Below, in pieces: positions 1 through 8,423 of a DNA stretch of 64,000 nucleotides. The translations under genes and the position numbers were made by a program. Below the pieces are notes generated by a model that was not told the DNA's origin, made no database searches, and saw only the letters and a list, made by a program, of their open reading frames with translations. The DNA is from Bacillus_BD oryzisoli (GTDB taxonomy: Bacteria; Bacillota; Bacilli; Bacillales; Cytobacillaceae): assembly GCF_036670025.1 (NCBI RefSeq), contig NZ_CP137640.1, positions 3,320,001 through 3,384,000 on the forward strand, in the 5' to 3' direction. The stretch's first letter is position 1. Every line of letters starts with the position of its first letter.

Positions 1-251
1 TCCAGGCGCCGATTCAAGGCTCACTCAGAGGCTATAAAGATGTCAATACGACTTTTTTCATGTCATTGGTATCCTATTGGATTATCGGACTGCCATTAGG
101 AATTTTATTAGCCAGACATACCGAATTAGGGCCATATGGCTATTGGATAGGCCTTATTGCCGGCTTGGCTGTTGGTGCTCTTAGCCTTACAGGAAGACTC
201 TTATACATCCAGCGGAATCGCAAGCTATCTATGTCCATCCGTACGAATTAA
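1..251 (+). CDS. MATE family efflux transporter, C-terminal end (partial)
   Basis: The reading frame is open from the window edge to the stop at 249-251, so this is the last 82 or so residues of a longer protein. It has a GSLRGYKDV-type segment followed by two hydrophobic stretches and a short basic tail, as at the end of NorM/DinF-type MATE transporters, which export drugs or metabolites in exchange for Na+ or H+. The family call rests on the tail only; the N-terminal half lies outside the window. A terminator follows about 30 bases after the stop. Confidence 0.72.
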   Translation, partial: QAPIQGSLRGYKDVNTTFFMSLVSYWIIGLPLGILLARHTELGPYGYWIGLIAGLAVGALSLTGRLLYIQRNRKLSMSIRTN

Positions 252-280
252 ATCATCTAACAAGATCTTGTCCTTCATAA

Positions 281-330
281 AACCATTGGCCGTACTGCAT
301 TTAACCTTCAGTACAGCTAATGGTTTTTTC
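281..330 (+). terminator. Rho-independent terminator of the MATE gene
   Basis: An interrupted inverted repeat, AACCATT..GTACTG with CAGTAC..AATGGTT, is followed by a run of T. It lies directly after the transporter gene and faces the same way. Confidence 0.7.
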
Positions 331-475
331 TTTATAGAATCATATCAGCCTAAAAGATTTTTTAACTGTGTGCCACGTGCTGCATAGTATATCTTTAGTT
401 AGATTGATTTAGATTAAAGTCTTTTCGAACCGAATTTGTACATTCAATCTAGTTTGAAGGAAAGGATGAATATTG

Positions 476-964
476 ATGTTTCCGTGGAATTTTTTTCCCT
501 TTGATAAAGATATCCAGTCTAAAGTGAAAAATATGAAGCCAGAAGAAGTGAATCAGTTTGTTCAAAATATAATGGGCAAAGTATTTGAGTCTGCCATGCC
601 AAACAATATGAATCCACAGGAAATGATGAAACTTTTTCAGCCATTTTCAGAGACTCAAGAAAAACGTACGACAGCTGGTGAATCTGCAATTAACTATTCT
701 CTATTCGAAACACATGATTATATATATGTACGGATTAACATAGACACTGATGAATGGTTAACAAGACTTAGGCTCTCACATACATCCAATCTGCTTTTGC
801 TTGAGAACATTCCAGAAATGAGCCATAAACACTCTATTCCACTCCCCTCTCTTGCTAAGAAAAAAGGGACGACTGCCCACTATAAAGATAAAACACTTGA
901 AGTAAGAATCCCAAAAGACATTGATACACAATATTCCGAAATAAATGTGACTGATATAGTGTAA
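476..964 (+). CDS. Hsp20/alpha-crystallin-like protein, degenerate
   Basis: Protein of 162 residues. The N-terminal half (about 1-85) is Met/Gln/Asn-rich. The C-terminal half resembles a diverged alpha-crystallin domain with the pattern YVRINI..W..RLRL..TSNLLLLENIP and ends in an LEVRIPK strand typical of Hsp20 proteins. Such proteins bind unfolded protein or, in Bacillus, form part of the spore coat (CotM, CotP and GerT are Hsp20-like). The start is ATG 476, ten bases after AAGGAAAGG; a TTG at 473 is an equally spaced alternative. It is followed 53 bases later by a second Hsp20-like gene, probably in one transcript. A spore role is inference. Confidence 0.62.
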   Translation: MFPWNFFPFDKDIQSKVKNMKPEEVNQFVQNIMGKVFESAMPNNMNPQEMMKLFQPFSETQEKRTTAGESAINYSLFETHDYIYVRINIDTDEWLTRLRLSHTSNLLLLENIPEMSHKHSIPLPSLAKKKGTTAHYKDKTLEVRIPKDIDTQYSEINVTDIV

Positions 965-1017
965 ATCCACCCGTTAATCCATCATTACGATTTTCTAATG
1001 TTAATAAGGGAGAGAGC

Positions 1018-1491
1018 ATGATGAATTCAGATAAGCTAAAACAATGGTTTGGTTTAACACAAAAACTACAACAAGAGGATTTTTGGAAGCAGATAATAGA
1101 TCCAGATACGCTTGCAAAAGAGGAAAAAATAAACTTTGAAAATAACTTTCTTAAGCTGCGGGATACCTTCCCACATTGCGACCTTTATCAAATCGATCAT
1201 AATCTATTTCTTGAGGTGGAACTGCCAGGATTCACAATTGATGAAATTCATGTAACAATCGAGCATGGTATTGTAGTGATTCAAGGCAACTATCATACGT
1301 TGAAGCCAGGCAGTAAGTATTTTCTTAAGGAAAGAGTAAGCAAGAGATTTAAAAAAGAGATCCCCCTTCCAGTCCCAGTGATCGAATCATCTATTCGCTA
1401 TACTTTACAAAATGGACTGTTCACACTTATTTTACCAATTCAAACAGATTTTGCTGAAGAAATTCCAATTGAAATAAAGCCCGAATACTGA
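1018..1491 (+). CDS. Hsp20/alpha-crystallin family small heat shock protein
   Basis: Protein of 157 residues with a clearer alpha-crystallin domain (about 50-150): YQIDHNLFLEVELPGF, then an IVVIQGNY strand and the closing NGLFTLILPI strand that marks the end of Hsp20 domains. Members are ATP-independent holdases forming oligomers. Two ATG codons (1018 and 1021) follow an AAGGGAGAG ribosome binding site. It is the second of two adjacent Hsp20-like genes, and its last base is only a few bases from the 3' end of a group II intron lying on the opposite strand. Confidence 0.78.
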   Translation: MMNSDKLKQWFGLTQKLQQEDFWKQIIDPDTLAKEEKINFENNFLKLRDTFPHCDLYQIDHNLFLEVELPGFTIDEIHVTIEHGIVVIQGNYHTLKPGSKYFLKERVSKRFKKEIPLPVPVIESSIRYTLQNGLFTLILPIQTDFAEEIPIEIKPEY

Positions 1492-1535
1492 CAGTAAATA
1501 GAGTAGGCGCATGAAAATATCATGCGCCTCTCACA

Positions 1536-1567
1536 GATCCGTACGTGCGGGTCATCGCATACGGCTC
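1536..1567 (-). ncRNA. Domain V of the outer group II intron
   Basis: The minus strand carries a GAGCCGTATGCGATGA arm, a short loop, and a CACGTACGGATC arm. This is the conserved catalytic hairpin of bacterial group II introns. Domain VI follows as a strong hairpin (GGCGCATGA/TCATGCGCC) with a candidate bulged branch-point A in CCTACTC. Confidence 0.8.
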
Positions 1568-1575
1568 CTCCATGC

Positions 1576-2162
1576 TTATCCCCGCTGGGGATGTAGTTCA
1601 TTATAAATATCCAGAAGAAAAACAAGTTTTATTTCACGAAACCTTTCATTAGGAATCGCAAAATGTACATGTTGGGTCAACGAACTTCTCCATTTAGTCA
1701 TTGAGAGATGAGGAAGTTCGCCCTCCCACATCCTTTTTCGAAGCTCCCTGTGGAGCTTTCTTATTTTCCTCCAACTTCTTAGTTGAATCATCCGAAGCCT
1801 TCTTCGAATCCATGAATCCAGTTGTTGAAACAGTTTCTTTGAAAATCCAATACCAAAGTATCTACCCCATCCTCTGATGATGGGATTCAACCGATGCTTA
1901 ACGAATTCTTCCAGATTTATTGTTTGATTTCTTTTCGTTACATCTTTGATACGTTTCTTGAATTTCTTAACTGCCTTGTCTGATGGTGAATGATAGTATC
2001 CTTGCTTGAAAACATATCCTAGAAAAATAAACGGTTCTACAAGATTATCTACAATCTTGGTTTTATCAAGATGGACTTTTAAACCCAACCCTTCTTCTAA
2101 TAGCTTAACTACCGTTCTCAAAACCCTTTCAGCACCCTTTCTTGATTTGCAACAGATGACGA
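1576..2162 (-). pseudogene. Outer-intron reverse transcriptase/maturase, C-terminal fragment
   Basis: This is the 3' part of the interrupted class C intron protein. The frame resumes on the minus strand at about 2162 with VICCKSRKGAERVL, the segment that normally follows YADDF in these reverse transcriptases. It then runs through the FLGY motif (FIFLGYVF), the thumb and the maturase domain (VKHRLNPIIRGWGRYFGIG) to a stop at 1576. An ATG at 2121 opens it as a separate frame, but that is not a natural start. No HNH motif follows. It is non-functional unless the inner intron splices out and the frame is restored; a frameshift in the upstream half argues against that. Confidence 0.8.
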
Positions 2163-2202
2163 GGCAAGTAGACCACTGGAACCTCCCCAGTAGCCCCTCT
2201 CA

Positions 2203-2236
2203 GAACCGGACGTGAACCTCTCAGCTCATCCGGCTC
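2203..2236 (-). ncRNA. Domain V of the inner group II intron
   Basis: The minus strand reads GAGCCGGATGAGCTGA, then GAGGT, then TCACGTCCGGTTC, a 34-base catalytic hairpin. A small domain VI stem (ACTGG/CCAGT) follows, with CTAC as the candidate branch-point region. Confidence 0.8.
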
Positions 2237-2239
2237 CCA

Positions 2240-3568
2240 TTATTCAGCCGTAGGTTTAATACCTATTTCCCAATGTTTAAATAACTTGGGATTCTGATTT
2301 GCAATTCTACCTAAGAAATGTTCTGCTCTTTTCTTGTGACGAGCTAACCTTTTGTATTTCTTTCTTGCCCACATTATTAAGGCTTTGTTGATGTGCCTTA
2401 ATGTTGGGTACATTTCTGATTTGTAGAATTTCCCATAGAAATTTATCCAGCCTATTATCTTTGAGTTAAACATATTTGATAGGTCAGTAAGGTCCTTATC
2501 AGCTTTTAACTGTAGCTTCCAATCCCTTACTTTTTGCCGAATTGATTTCTTAGATTTGTTACTAATCGCTGGTGTAAAGTTAATAAAATGCTTTCCCCAT
2601 CTATTCTTAGAACGTCTTGGCCTGAACGTATATCCTAGAAAATCAAACGAAATATTTTCGTGATATTCTTTCCTAACTGCATCTTTACAATATACAATTC
2701 TTGTTTTAGTTGGATGTAGTTCAAGTTTACATTCGTTCATCCTAATGCTTAATGATTCAAGCAGTCTTATTGCCTCAGCTTCTGACTTGCAGTGAATGAC
2801 AGCATCATCTGCATATCTCGCAAATGGATTATTAGGATGGTTAATTGTCATCCATTTATCAAATGTGTAGTGTAGAAATAGGTTCGCAAGAACTGGACTT
2901 ATGACTCCACCTTGCGGTGTGCCAGAAGTACGTTCTTTTACTCCTTCTTTTGTTTGAAAAGGTGCCTTTAGCCATCTTTCAATGTATAGCTTCACCCATT
3001 TAATACTTGTGTGTTTTTCCACTGCTTTCATTAATAACCCATGATCAATGTTGTCGAATAAGCCCTTAATATCAAATTCCAGAACCCAATTGTATCTCCA
3101 ACATCTTTTACGAGTTATTTCCAATGCTTGGATGGGACTTTTATTTGGTCTATAACCATAAGAGTCCTCATGAAAGAAAGGTTCCACTGAGGGTTCAAAA
3201 TACAGTTTCACAACCATTTGTGCAATTCTATCTGTAACAGTTGGAATTCCTAATGTCCTAGTGCCACCAGCTTTCTTTGGAATCTCTACAGCTTTAACTG
3301 CTGGTGGAAAGTAACTACCTGAGGACATTCTGTTCCACAGTTTGTAGAGATTATCCTTTAGGTTCACTTCAAATTCCTCTATTGACTCATGATCAATTCC
3401 AGCTGACCCCTTGTTTGCTTTAACTCTAAGAAAGGCTTCATAAACTGCCTTTTTGGATATATTGTACGGCTTTGTCTTATTCATAAGTTCCTCCCAATTT
3501 AATGGTTGACCTGTTAATAAAACTGAATAACATAACCCCTTTGCTCCATCTCCGTTAGAAGGTTTCAT
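2240..3568 (-). CDS. ltrA: Group II intron reverse transcriptase/maturase (inner intron)
   Basis: Intact protein of 442 residues. Reverse transcriptase blocks are visible in order: IPKKAGGTRTLGIPTVTDRI, SYGYRPNKS, WVLEFDIKGLFDNIDH, GTPQGGVISPVLANLFLHY, the catalytic RYADD, LHPTKT and FDFLGYTF. A maturase region (SNMFNSKIIGWINFYGKFYKS) follows, with a basic C-terminus and no HNH endonuclease. It binds its intron RNA, aids splicing and primes reverse transcription at the target. All catalytic motifs are complete, so the inner intron may be active, unlike its host. No strong ribosome binding site is seen at ATG 3568. Confidence 0.9.
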   Translation of the reverse strand: MKPSNGDGAKGLCYSVLLTGQPLNWEELMNKTKPYNISKKAVYEAFLRVKANKGSAGIDHESIEEFEVNLKDNLYKLWNRMSSGSYFPPAVKAVEIPKKAGGTRTLGIPTVTDRIAQMVVKLYFEPSVEPFFHEDSYGYRPNKSPIQALEITRKRCWRYNWVLEFDIKGLFDNIDHGLLMKAVEKHTSIKWVKLYIERWLKAPFQTKEGVKERTSGTPQGGVISPVLANLFLHYTFDKWMTINHPNNPFARYADDAVIHCKSEAEAIRLLESLSIRMNECKLELHPTKTRIVYCKDAVRKEYHENISFDFLGYTFRPRRSKNRWGKHFINFTPAISNKSKKSIRQKVRDWKLQLKADKDLTDLSNMFNSKIIGWINFYGKFYKSEMYPTLRHINKALIMWARKKYKRLARHKKRAEHFLGRIANQNPKLFKHWEIGIKPTAE

Positions 3569-4034
3569 AGCTACTACGAGTTATTCCGCCCCTATACATG
3601 GCATTGGTACTCTGATTCTTGTGGGGCTCCCACTTGAAATCTCTCCCTTAGCATCCATGTCGTAGGTTCCCACGTTCCACACCCAAGCCTATATTAAGTT
3701 CACGCCGCCTTTATACCGGTCACCGAACGGACAGTAAACAGGTTTCCTCCGAACTTATCCTGAGTTAACGACTCCCCCTTAGTTTTGATGACATCCTTAC
3801 GCTTTCGATACTTCTTCAGCGGTTCAGTGGTTTTCGTCTCCTTAATACGTACCTGACAGAGTCTTGCTCTGCCTTTTCCCTAACGCTCAATACCATAGCT
3901 TTTGACTACAGCACCTTAGGGTGGTTTGCAATCTCTACCTGTATAGCGATTGCGAGAGGCCTACTCTCATCTCAAGTGCAGCATAGCTTATTGGGGGTGC
4001 CGTTAGGCACACTTTCCTTGCTTTCGTGGCACAC
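3569..4034 (-). ncRNA. 5' ribozyme region (domains I-IV part) of the inner intron
   Basis: There are 466 bases without a protein gene between the GTGTG 5' end and the reverse transcriptase start. This is the expected place of domains I to III of the ribozyme. Only the boundaries and context support the call; the fold was not computed. Confidence 0.6.
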
Positions 4035-4036
4035 AG

Positions 4037-4765
4037 TCATCTGCATACCTTGTAATGCGGTGACGTCATCATTTCATCAAGTGGGTGTAGATAGATATTT
4101 GCTAGTAGCGAACTAATTACGCCGCCTTGAGGGCTCCCGTTATCGTTTTCGTAGAAATCACCGCTTTCAAGGATTCCCGATTTTAAGAACTGTACAATTA
4201 AAGCTAAAACACTGCTATCCACTACTTCTTCTTTAATTAAGTTAATAAGTTTATCGTGGGGGATTGCATCAAAGTACGTCTTAATGTCGGCGTCAATTAC
4301 ATACATATAACCTTCCATCAAATCCTTACGGATTTTGTCAATAGCCATATGTGCATTACGGTTAGGACGAAATCCATAACTACAGTCTAGAAACTTCTGT
4401 TCAAAGATAGATTCAAGTATTTTCTTCGTTGCTGCTTGAAGAATTCGGTCTTCAACTGTTGGTATTCCTAATGGACGTTTAGAACCATCAGCTTTTGGAA
4501 TATACACTCTTCTGACAGGTTTTGCCCGGTATGTTTTAGTACGCAAAGATTCTTGGAGCACTCTTAAGTTGTGTTCCAATTTTATTTCATAATCTTTAAT
4601 TGTTACTTTATCCACACCATGCGAGCCTCGGTTTTTCTTCACATCATTGAAGGCTCCTTCCAAGTTTTGATAGTTCCAGATTTTATCAATTAGACTGTAC
4701 CATTTGCGTTTCTTTTTAGAACTCTCAACTACACGTAAGCTTCGTTTTCCTATTGATTCATTCAT
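4037..4765 (-). pseudogene. Outer-intron reverse transcriptase, N-terminal fragment
   Basis: The start is ATG 4765 (MNESIGKR), behind AAAGGAAACG; the frame is open further upstream without a better start. RT blocks run RRVYIPKADGSKRPLGIPTVEDR, CSYGFRPNRNAH, YVIDADIKTYFDAIPH and GSPQGGVISSLLANIYLHPLD. The frame then ends as HYKVCR-stop. In another frame the same bases encode the catalytic YADD (TAT GCA GAT GAC), so a small indel lies just before it. A deletion between two AGGTA copies is one possible cause. The inner intron begins right after GAC T. The gene is therefore both frameshifted and interrupted. Confidence 0.8.
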
Positions 4766-5413
4766 GTATTCGTTTCCTTTCCCAATACAATATCGACTGA
4801 ATAGGTAGCCCAATGGTCGATATTTGATATTAGTACTACGCCCTAAACAACCTACTTTCTTTCGGTCTCGATTCTTAGGCTATCTACCTCATCGACTTCT
4901 GTTTAGTACATGACGAGTAAATAGGTTCGTAATGCTTTTCTTACATGGGCAGACGGGCTTCGCATCAGTTCATTGCCTTTTGGGTCAACGTCTGTCTTAC
5001 CAACATTGTGATGAGTCACTTATCTTTGTGGCATTTCCGACAAGTTTATTCACTACTATCCCCTGCTCTGACTTCTCACCTTCCATAGTCAATTTCTCGT
5101 CCATCGCGGCTTTGAAAAAGGGTTACCACCAATTTGTGGAGAAGATAAGATCTCCTTGGGTCACGTCATCGCCTTTCACTCGAAAACAGTCCTCATAACT
5201 AATAAGATACAGAGTGGTATTGGACTTCCCCATCCTTTGCAAGGTTATCCCATCTTACCAGCCAACATGGTTACAGCCACCTGTTCCGAGTTTTGCCTTC
5301 AAGTCCTCCGCACGAAATCTCACGGCACTCGCACTACCTGTCAGCTATACATTTCCGCCACAACGGCACGTTAGGGACTTTCACCCATTAGAGCGATGCG
5401 CTGCCAAGCGCAC
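4766..5413 (-). ncRNA. 5' ribozyme region of the outer intron
   Basis: There are 648 bases without a credible gene between the GTGCG 5' end and the reverse transcriptase start. The minus strand has many short complementary segments, such as GTGCGCTTGGCAGCGCATCGC at the very 5' end, as expected for domain I. Small open frames on either strand here look like chance. Confidence 0.6.
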
Positions 5414-5448
5414 AAAGGAACAGTCCCCAATAAGAGACTGTTCCTTTT
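5414..5448 (-). terminator. Terminator of the CAP protein gene, target of the outer intron
   Basis: A perfect 11-bp stem (AAGGAACAGTC/GACTGTTCCTT) lies just downstream of the CAP gene stop. On the minus strand the T-tract after the stem is cut by the group II intron 5' end (CCTTT then GTGCG). The remaining T bases lie on the far side of the intron. Confidence 0.85.
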
Positions 5449-5456
5449 GCCTTTGC

Positions 5457-6182
5457 TTATTTACCAATAAATTGTTGTGTCCAATAGTTTCCATTTTCAG
5501 CATAGCCTACACCAATATGGGTGAAGTTAGCATTTAAAATATTGGCGCGGTGACCTTCACTATTCATCCAAGCTTGTACCACTTCTTCAGGAGTTTTTTG
5601 TCCCATTGCAATATTTTCACCAGCTGTTTGATAAGTAATTCCAAATTTCTTCATCATATCAAATGGAGAACCATATGTTGGACTTGTATGTGAGAAGTAA
5701 TTATTTCTTTGCATATCATTTGATTTTTCCCGTGCTACTTTACTTAAATTCATATCAACTTGAAGGGCTGGCAGTCCATTTTTAATCCGTTCAGCATTTG
5801 TTAAATCAACCACTTTTTGTTCATATACACTTAGTTGTGACGCAGTTTTTTCGTTTGTTTGGGCAGCCGGCTGCTGTTTCGTTGTCTCAGTTTGTACCGG
5901 TTGTTGTTGTGTTTCTGCAGGGGCAGGCGTTTTTATATTGTTCTGCTGCTCTTTAACAGGCTGGTTCCATTGGCTAGGATTCCATTGAATATGAAAACGC
6001 TCAGCATATTTTTGGAGAAACGAATTTAATTCTGCTTGATTCATAGAATTAGTTTGAGAATAATATACTTTTGTATTCGCATAGACGTTATAATTTGATG
6101 CTGCATCCGCCTTATTTACGCCTGGATTTGTCACTAATAATGCTGCAGCTGCTGCAATTGAAATCATTAATTTTTTCTTCAT
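5457..6182 (-). CDS. Secreted CAP/SCP-domain protein (YkwD-like)
   Basis: Protein of 241 residues. A signal peptide (about 1-28, MKKK then an Ala-rich core ending in ADAA) precedes a short folded stretch, a Gln/Thr/Pro-rich linker (about 75-115) and a CAP domain (about 120-241). The domain has the family signatures LTNAERIKNGLP, YFSHTSPTYGSPF, AGENIAMG, WMNSEGHRANILN and IGVGYA. Bacillus YkwD-type CAP proteins are extracellular; their biochemical role is unsettled. ATG 6182 follows a GGAGG-like site. The gene is monocistronic, bounded by a terminator below and 350 bases of leader above. Confidence 0.88.
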   Translation of the reverse strand: MKKKLMISIAAAAALLVTNPGVNKADAASNYNVYANTKVYYSQTNSMNQAELNSFLQKYAERFHIQWNPSQWNQPVKEQQNNIKTPAPAETQQQPVQTETTKQQPAAQTNEKTASQLSVYEQKVVDLTNAERIKNGLPALQVDMNLSKVAREKSNDMQRNNYFSHTSPTYGSPFDMMKKFGITYQTAGENIAMGQKTPEEVVQAWMNSEGHRANILNANFTHIGVGYAENGNYWTQQFIGK

Positions 6183-6508
6183 TTTGTTATCCTCCTTGAT
6201 TCTTGAATCAATAATCTATGTGATCGGCTTTGCAAAACTATCTTAACATGCATTTTTTGTCATACTTGAGGAAGAATTTTACAGGTCATTAATCTAAGCC
6301 TTGCTGTCTCCGAATAATATAAGACCGAATGAGTGTAACACCTTCATTTTATGCACTTTTTACTAGCAATCTATTAGATGGATTAAACTTACACTATGGC
6401 AGTTTATTTCCTGTATTTCCAGTAATTATATAAGCAATTACCCTTGACAAGCTTTTGAAACGAGGTGTTTTGTAACTTTCTTTACCAATCTATTACTTTA
6501 TTAAAAAT
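6183..6508. other. Intergenic region upstream of the CAP gene
   Basis: About 330 AT-rich bases hold the promoter region and ribosome binding site (GGAGGATAAC) of the CAP gene on the minus strand. I see no open frame with a ribosome binding site and no clear RNA structure. Confidence 0.5.
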
Positions 6509-6536
6509 AAAAAACGGCCAGTTAAGGCCGTTTTTG
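6509..6536 (-). terminator. Terminator of the FixH-like lipoprotein gene
   Basis: The stem AAAAACGGCC/GGCCGTTTTT has a six-base loop and T-runs on both sides. It lies immediately after the lipoprotein stop at 6537. Confidence 0.85.
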
Positions 6537-6974
6537 TTATTCCATGATTGTTGAGGTATTACTGTCCTCCGGTTCGCTTGGCGTTCCGATTACGAATTCT
6601 TTTTTTGGCATGTTATGCATATTTTCTGCTGTTACGTGAGCATACACATAATAGGTCCCTTCGGCTGTAAAGGTTTTTTCTATTTTGAATACACCATTTC
6701 CCATATGCTCTGGTATGATTTTTTCATGATTTTCATCGTTAGCCAGCCAAATTTCAAAATCAATTGAATCAGGGTCTGTTACTTTTTTATCCCCATAGGT
6801 CACTTTTGCTTCAAATGTTACCGGCTCATTTACCTTGCCCTGTTCAGGGTTCACAGTTAACTGAACATCGAGAAATTGAGGTGTCATTTCTTCTTTTTCC
6901 TTTTCCTTGCTGCCGGAACAAGCTGAAAGGATGGCTGCCAAAATAAGTAATAAAGCAAATAATTTCTTTTTCAT
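6537..6974 (-). CDS. Lipoprotein with FixH/YtkA-like beta-sandwich domain
   Basis: Protein of 145 residues with a lipoprotein signal (MKKKLFALLLILAAILSAC, lipobox LSAC, Cys19). An Ig-like YtkA/FixH domain follows: VQLTVNPEQGKVNEPVTFEAKVT, then FEIWLAND and GTYYVYAHVTAENMHNMPKKEF, including the His/Met cluster seen in this family. Related FixH proteins act in cytochrome oxidase or copper handling; whether this one binds copper is unknown. It is the last gene of a minus-strand run: beta-propeller lipoprotein, response regulator, histidine kinase, then this gene 48 bases later. Confidence 0.7.
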   Translation of the reverse strand: MKKKLFALLLILAAILSACSGSKEKEKEEMTPQFLDVQLTVNPEQGKVNEPVTFEAKVTYGDKKVTDPDSIDFEIWLANDENHEKIIPEHMGNGVFKIEKTFTAEGTYYVYAHVTAENMHNMPKKEFVIGTPSEPEDSNTSTIME

Positions 6975-7022
6975 GATATTTTTCCCCCTATCTCAAATTA
7001 ATCCAAACGTACTCTATTGATC

Positions 7023-8423
7023 TTACTCTTCCAGCATTGGCAGATAGATATCAACTGTCGTACCCCTGCCAACCTCACTGCTGATTTCTACATATCCGCC
7101 ATGAAGAATGACCAGCGTATCAACAATGGCAAGACCAAGTCCTGTTCCCCCATCAGAGCGTGTTCTTGCTTTATTTACGCGATAAAAGCGCTGCTTGATT
7201 TTGCTGATATCTTCAGTTGGAATGCCTTTTCCTGTATCTTGAATTCTTATTAAACAATGATTTCCTGCTTTTTTTAATTCAATTTTAATACCCCCTGTTT
7301 CTGTATAGCGCAAGGCATTATCCATGACGTTAAGAATCATTTGTTCAATACGCCCTTCATCCCCGTTTATAATGACATCTGGATCAAGTTCAAGCTGAAA
7401 AGTGAGTCCCTTTTCCTTCATTACATGCACATATTTTACCGTAGCTTCCTCAATAAGCTGTGCCAAAGGAAGCGGGATTTTCACTAATTGATATTCATTC
7501 GAATCAAGTTTAGATAAATCAAGCAGATCACCGACCAAACGTTCCATTCGCCCTGCTTCACGGTGAATCAGAAGAAGGTACTGCTTTGCCTCATTTTTAT
7601 TTTGTATAAGCCCAGAAATAAGTGCATCACTATACCCCTTCACATAGCTAATCGGAGTCCTCAATTCATGTGAAACATTGGCTAGAAACTCCTTTTTTCG
7701 TTCATCTTCCTTTCGAATCGACTCAGCCATGTGATTAAATGCTGCTGCCAGTTCACCAATTTCATCCTTAGAAGAAATAGTCAGCCTCGTCAAATAATTC
7801 CCTTTCGATACTTGATCTGCTGCCTGTTTCATTTCTAAAAGCGGATCCGTTAATCTTTGAATCACTTTTATCCCGACAAATAAAGCAATCACAAGAAATA
7901 ATAATGCCGATATGAACCAAAGATAAGCAAATTCCTTTGTCAGCTCTGTAATTTTCGCCAGCGGTGTATACATATAAATAATTCCTTCTAAGCGCTCTCC
8001 ATCCAATAAAGGTATAATGACCGAAATGATCTTACGGTCAAATCTTTCTTCATAGCCAAACTTTTCAATCGTCTTTCCTGAAAGTAATTTTTCCCTTTCC
8101 TCAGCACCGATTAACGCCTGTGTCTCCATTTCAAAAGGTAAACAAGCGCTTAATTCTTTTGGATTGTTCACAACAAATATTTCGGATTCGGATTTTGAAT
8201 TATACCACTCCATTTTTTGTTTCCATTCGTCTGTTAGTGGTCCCCCATTATAATCATTGGCCAAGCGATTCCCTTCTTCAAATAGATCATTTTCAACATT
8301 TTCAACATATAATTTCTCATAAAAGAAGTAGGATAAAAAATAAGAATACATAATGGTGATGAGTATAGCTGCAGATATCGCTATCCATAACTTTTTCGCT
8401 AGACTATGTGAAAAAGATCTCAT
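7023..8423 (-). CDS. Membrane sensor histidine kinase
   Basis: Protein of 466 residues. Transmembrane segments are at about 12-33 and 166-188, flanking an extracellular sensing part of about 130 residues. A HAMP domain (about 189-240) leads to the dimerisation/phosphoacceptor helix FLANVSHELRTP (His252) and an HATPase domain with N (NVMDNALRY), G1 (DTGKGIP) and G2 (GGTGLGLAI) boxes. It autophosphorylates and passes phosphate to the response regulator encoded just upstream, whose gene it overlaps by four bases (ATGA). The signal is unknown; two neighbouring lipoproteins suggest something sensed at the envelope. Confidence 0.93.
   Translation of the reverse strand: MRSFSHSLAKKLWIAISAAILITIMYSYFLSYFFYEKLYVENVENDLFEEGNRLANDYNGGPLTDEWKQKMEWYNSKSESEIFVVNNPKELSACLPFEMETQALIGAEEREKLLSGKTIEKFGYEERFDRKIISVIIPLLDGERLEGIIYMYTPLAKITELTKEFAYLWFISALLFLVIALFVGIKVIQRLTDPLLEMKQAADQVSKGNYLTRLTISSKDEIGELAAAFNHMAESIRKEDERKKEFLANVSHELRTPISYVKGYSDALISGLIQNKNEAKQYLLLIHREAGRMERLVGDLLDLSKLDSNEYQLVKIPLPLAQLIEEATVKYVHVMKEKGLTFQLELDPDVIINGDEGRIEQMILNVMDNALRYTETGGIKIELKKAGNHCLIRIQDTGKGIPTEDISKIKQRFYRVNKARTRSDGGTGLGLAIVDTLVILHGGYVEISSEVGRGTTVDIYLPMLEE

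Larger units (their letters stand above)
2163..4034 (-). mobile_element. Second group II intron nested in the first intron's RT gene
   Basis: The minus strand has GTGTG at 4034 (fits GUGYG), a 5' structured region, an intact reverse transcriptase gene (3568-2240), and a 34-base domain V (2236-2203) starting four bases after the stop codon. Upstream sequence reads TAT GCA GAT GAC T and downstream TC GTC ATC TGT TGC, so precise removal would rejoin codons for YADDFVICC. That fixes the borders to within a few bases. The 3' end would then be TTGCC, not the usual AY, so the 3' border or the last bases may be altered. Length is about 1.87 kb. Confidence 0.78.
1498..5413 (-). mobile_element. Group IIC-type intron, inserted in a terminator and itself interrupted
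   Basis: On the minus strand the element starts with GTGCG at 5413, the canonical group II 5' end. It ends near 1498, after a 32-base domain V (1567-1536) and a domain VI hairpin ending in CCTACTCTAT. Its protein (split, about 450 residues if joined) has reverse transcriptase and maturase parts but no visible HNH domain. The 5' end abuts a terminator hairpin (5414-5448), and joining the flanks restores a T-tract. Insertion behind terminators and lack of an endonuclease are known hallmarks of class C introns. A second intron (2163-4034) sits inside the protein gene. The exact 3' end is uncertain by a few bases. Confidence 0.8.

Noticed and set aside
5156..5537. Several overlapping plus-strand open frames over the outer intron 5' region
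   Set aside because: They lie in the ribozyme part, lack ribosome binding sites and have no recognisable sequence.
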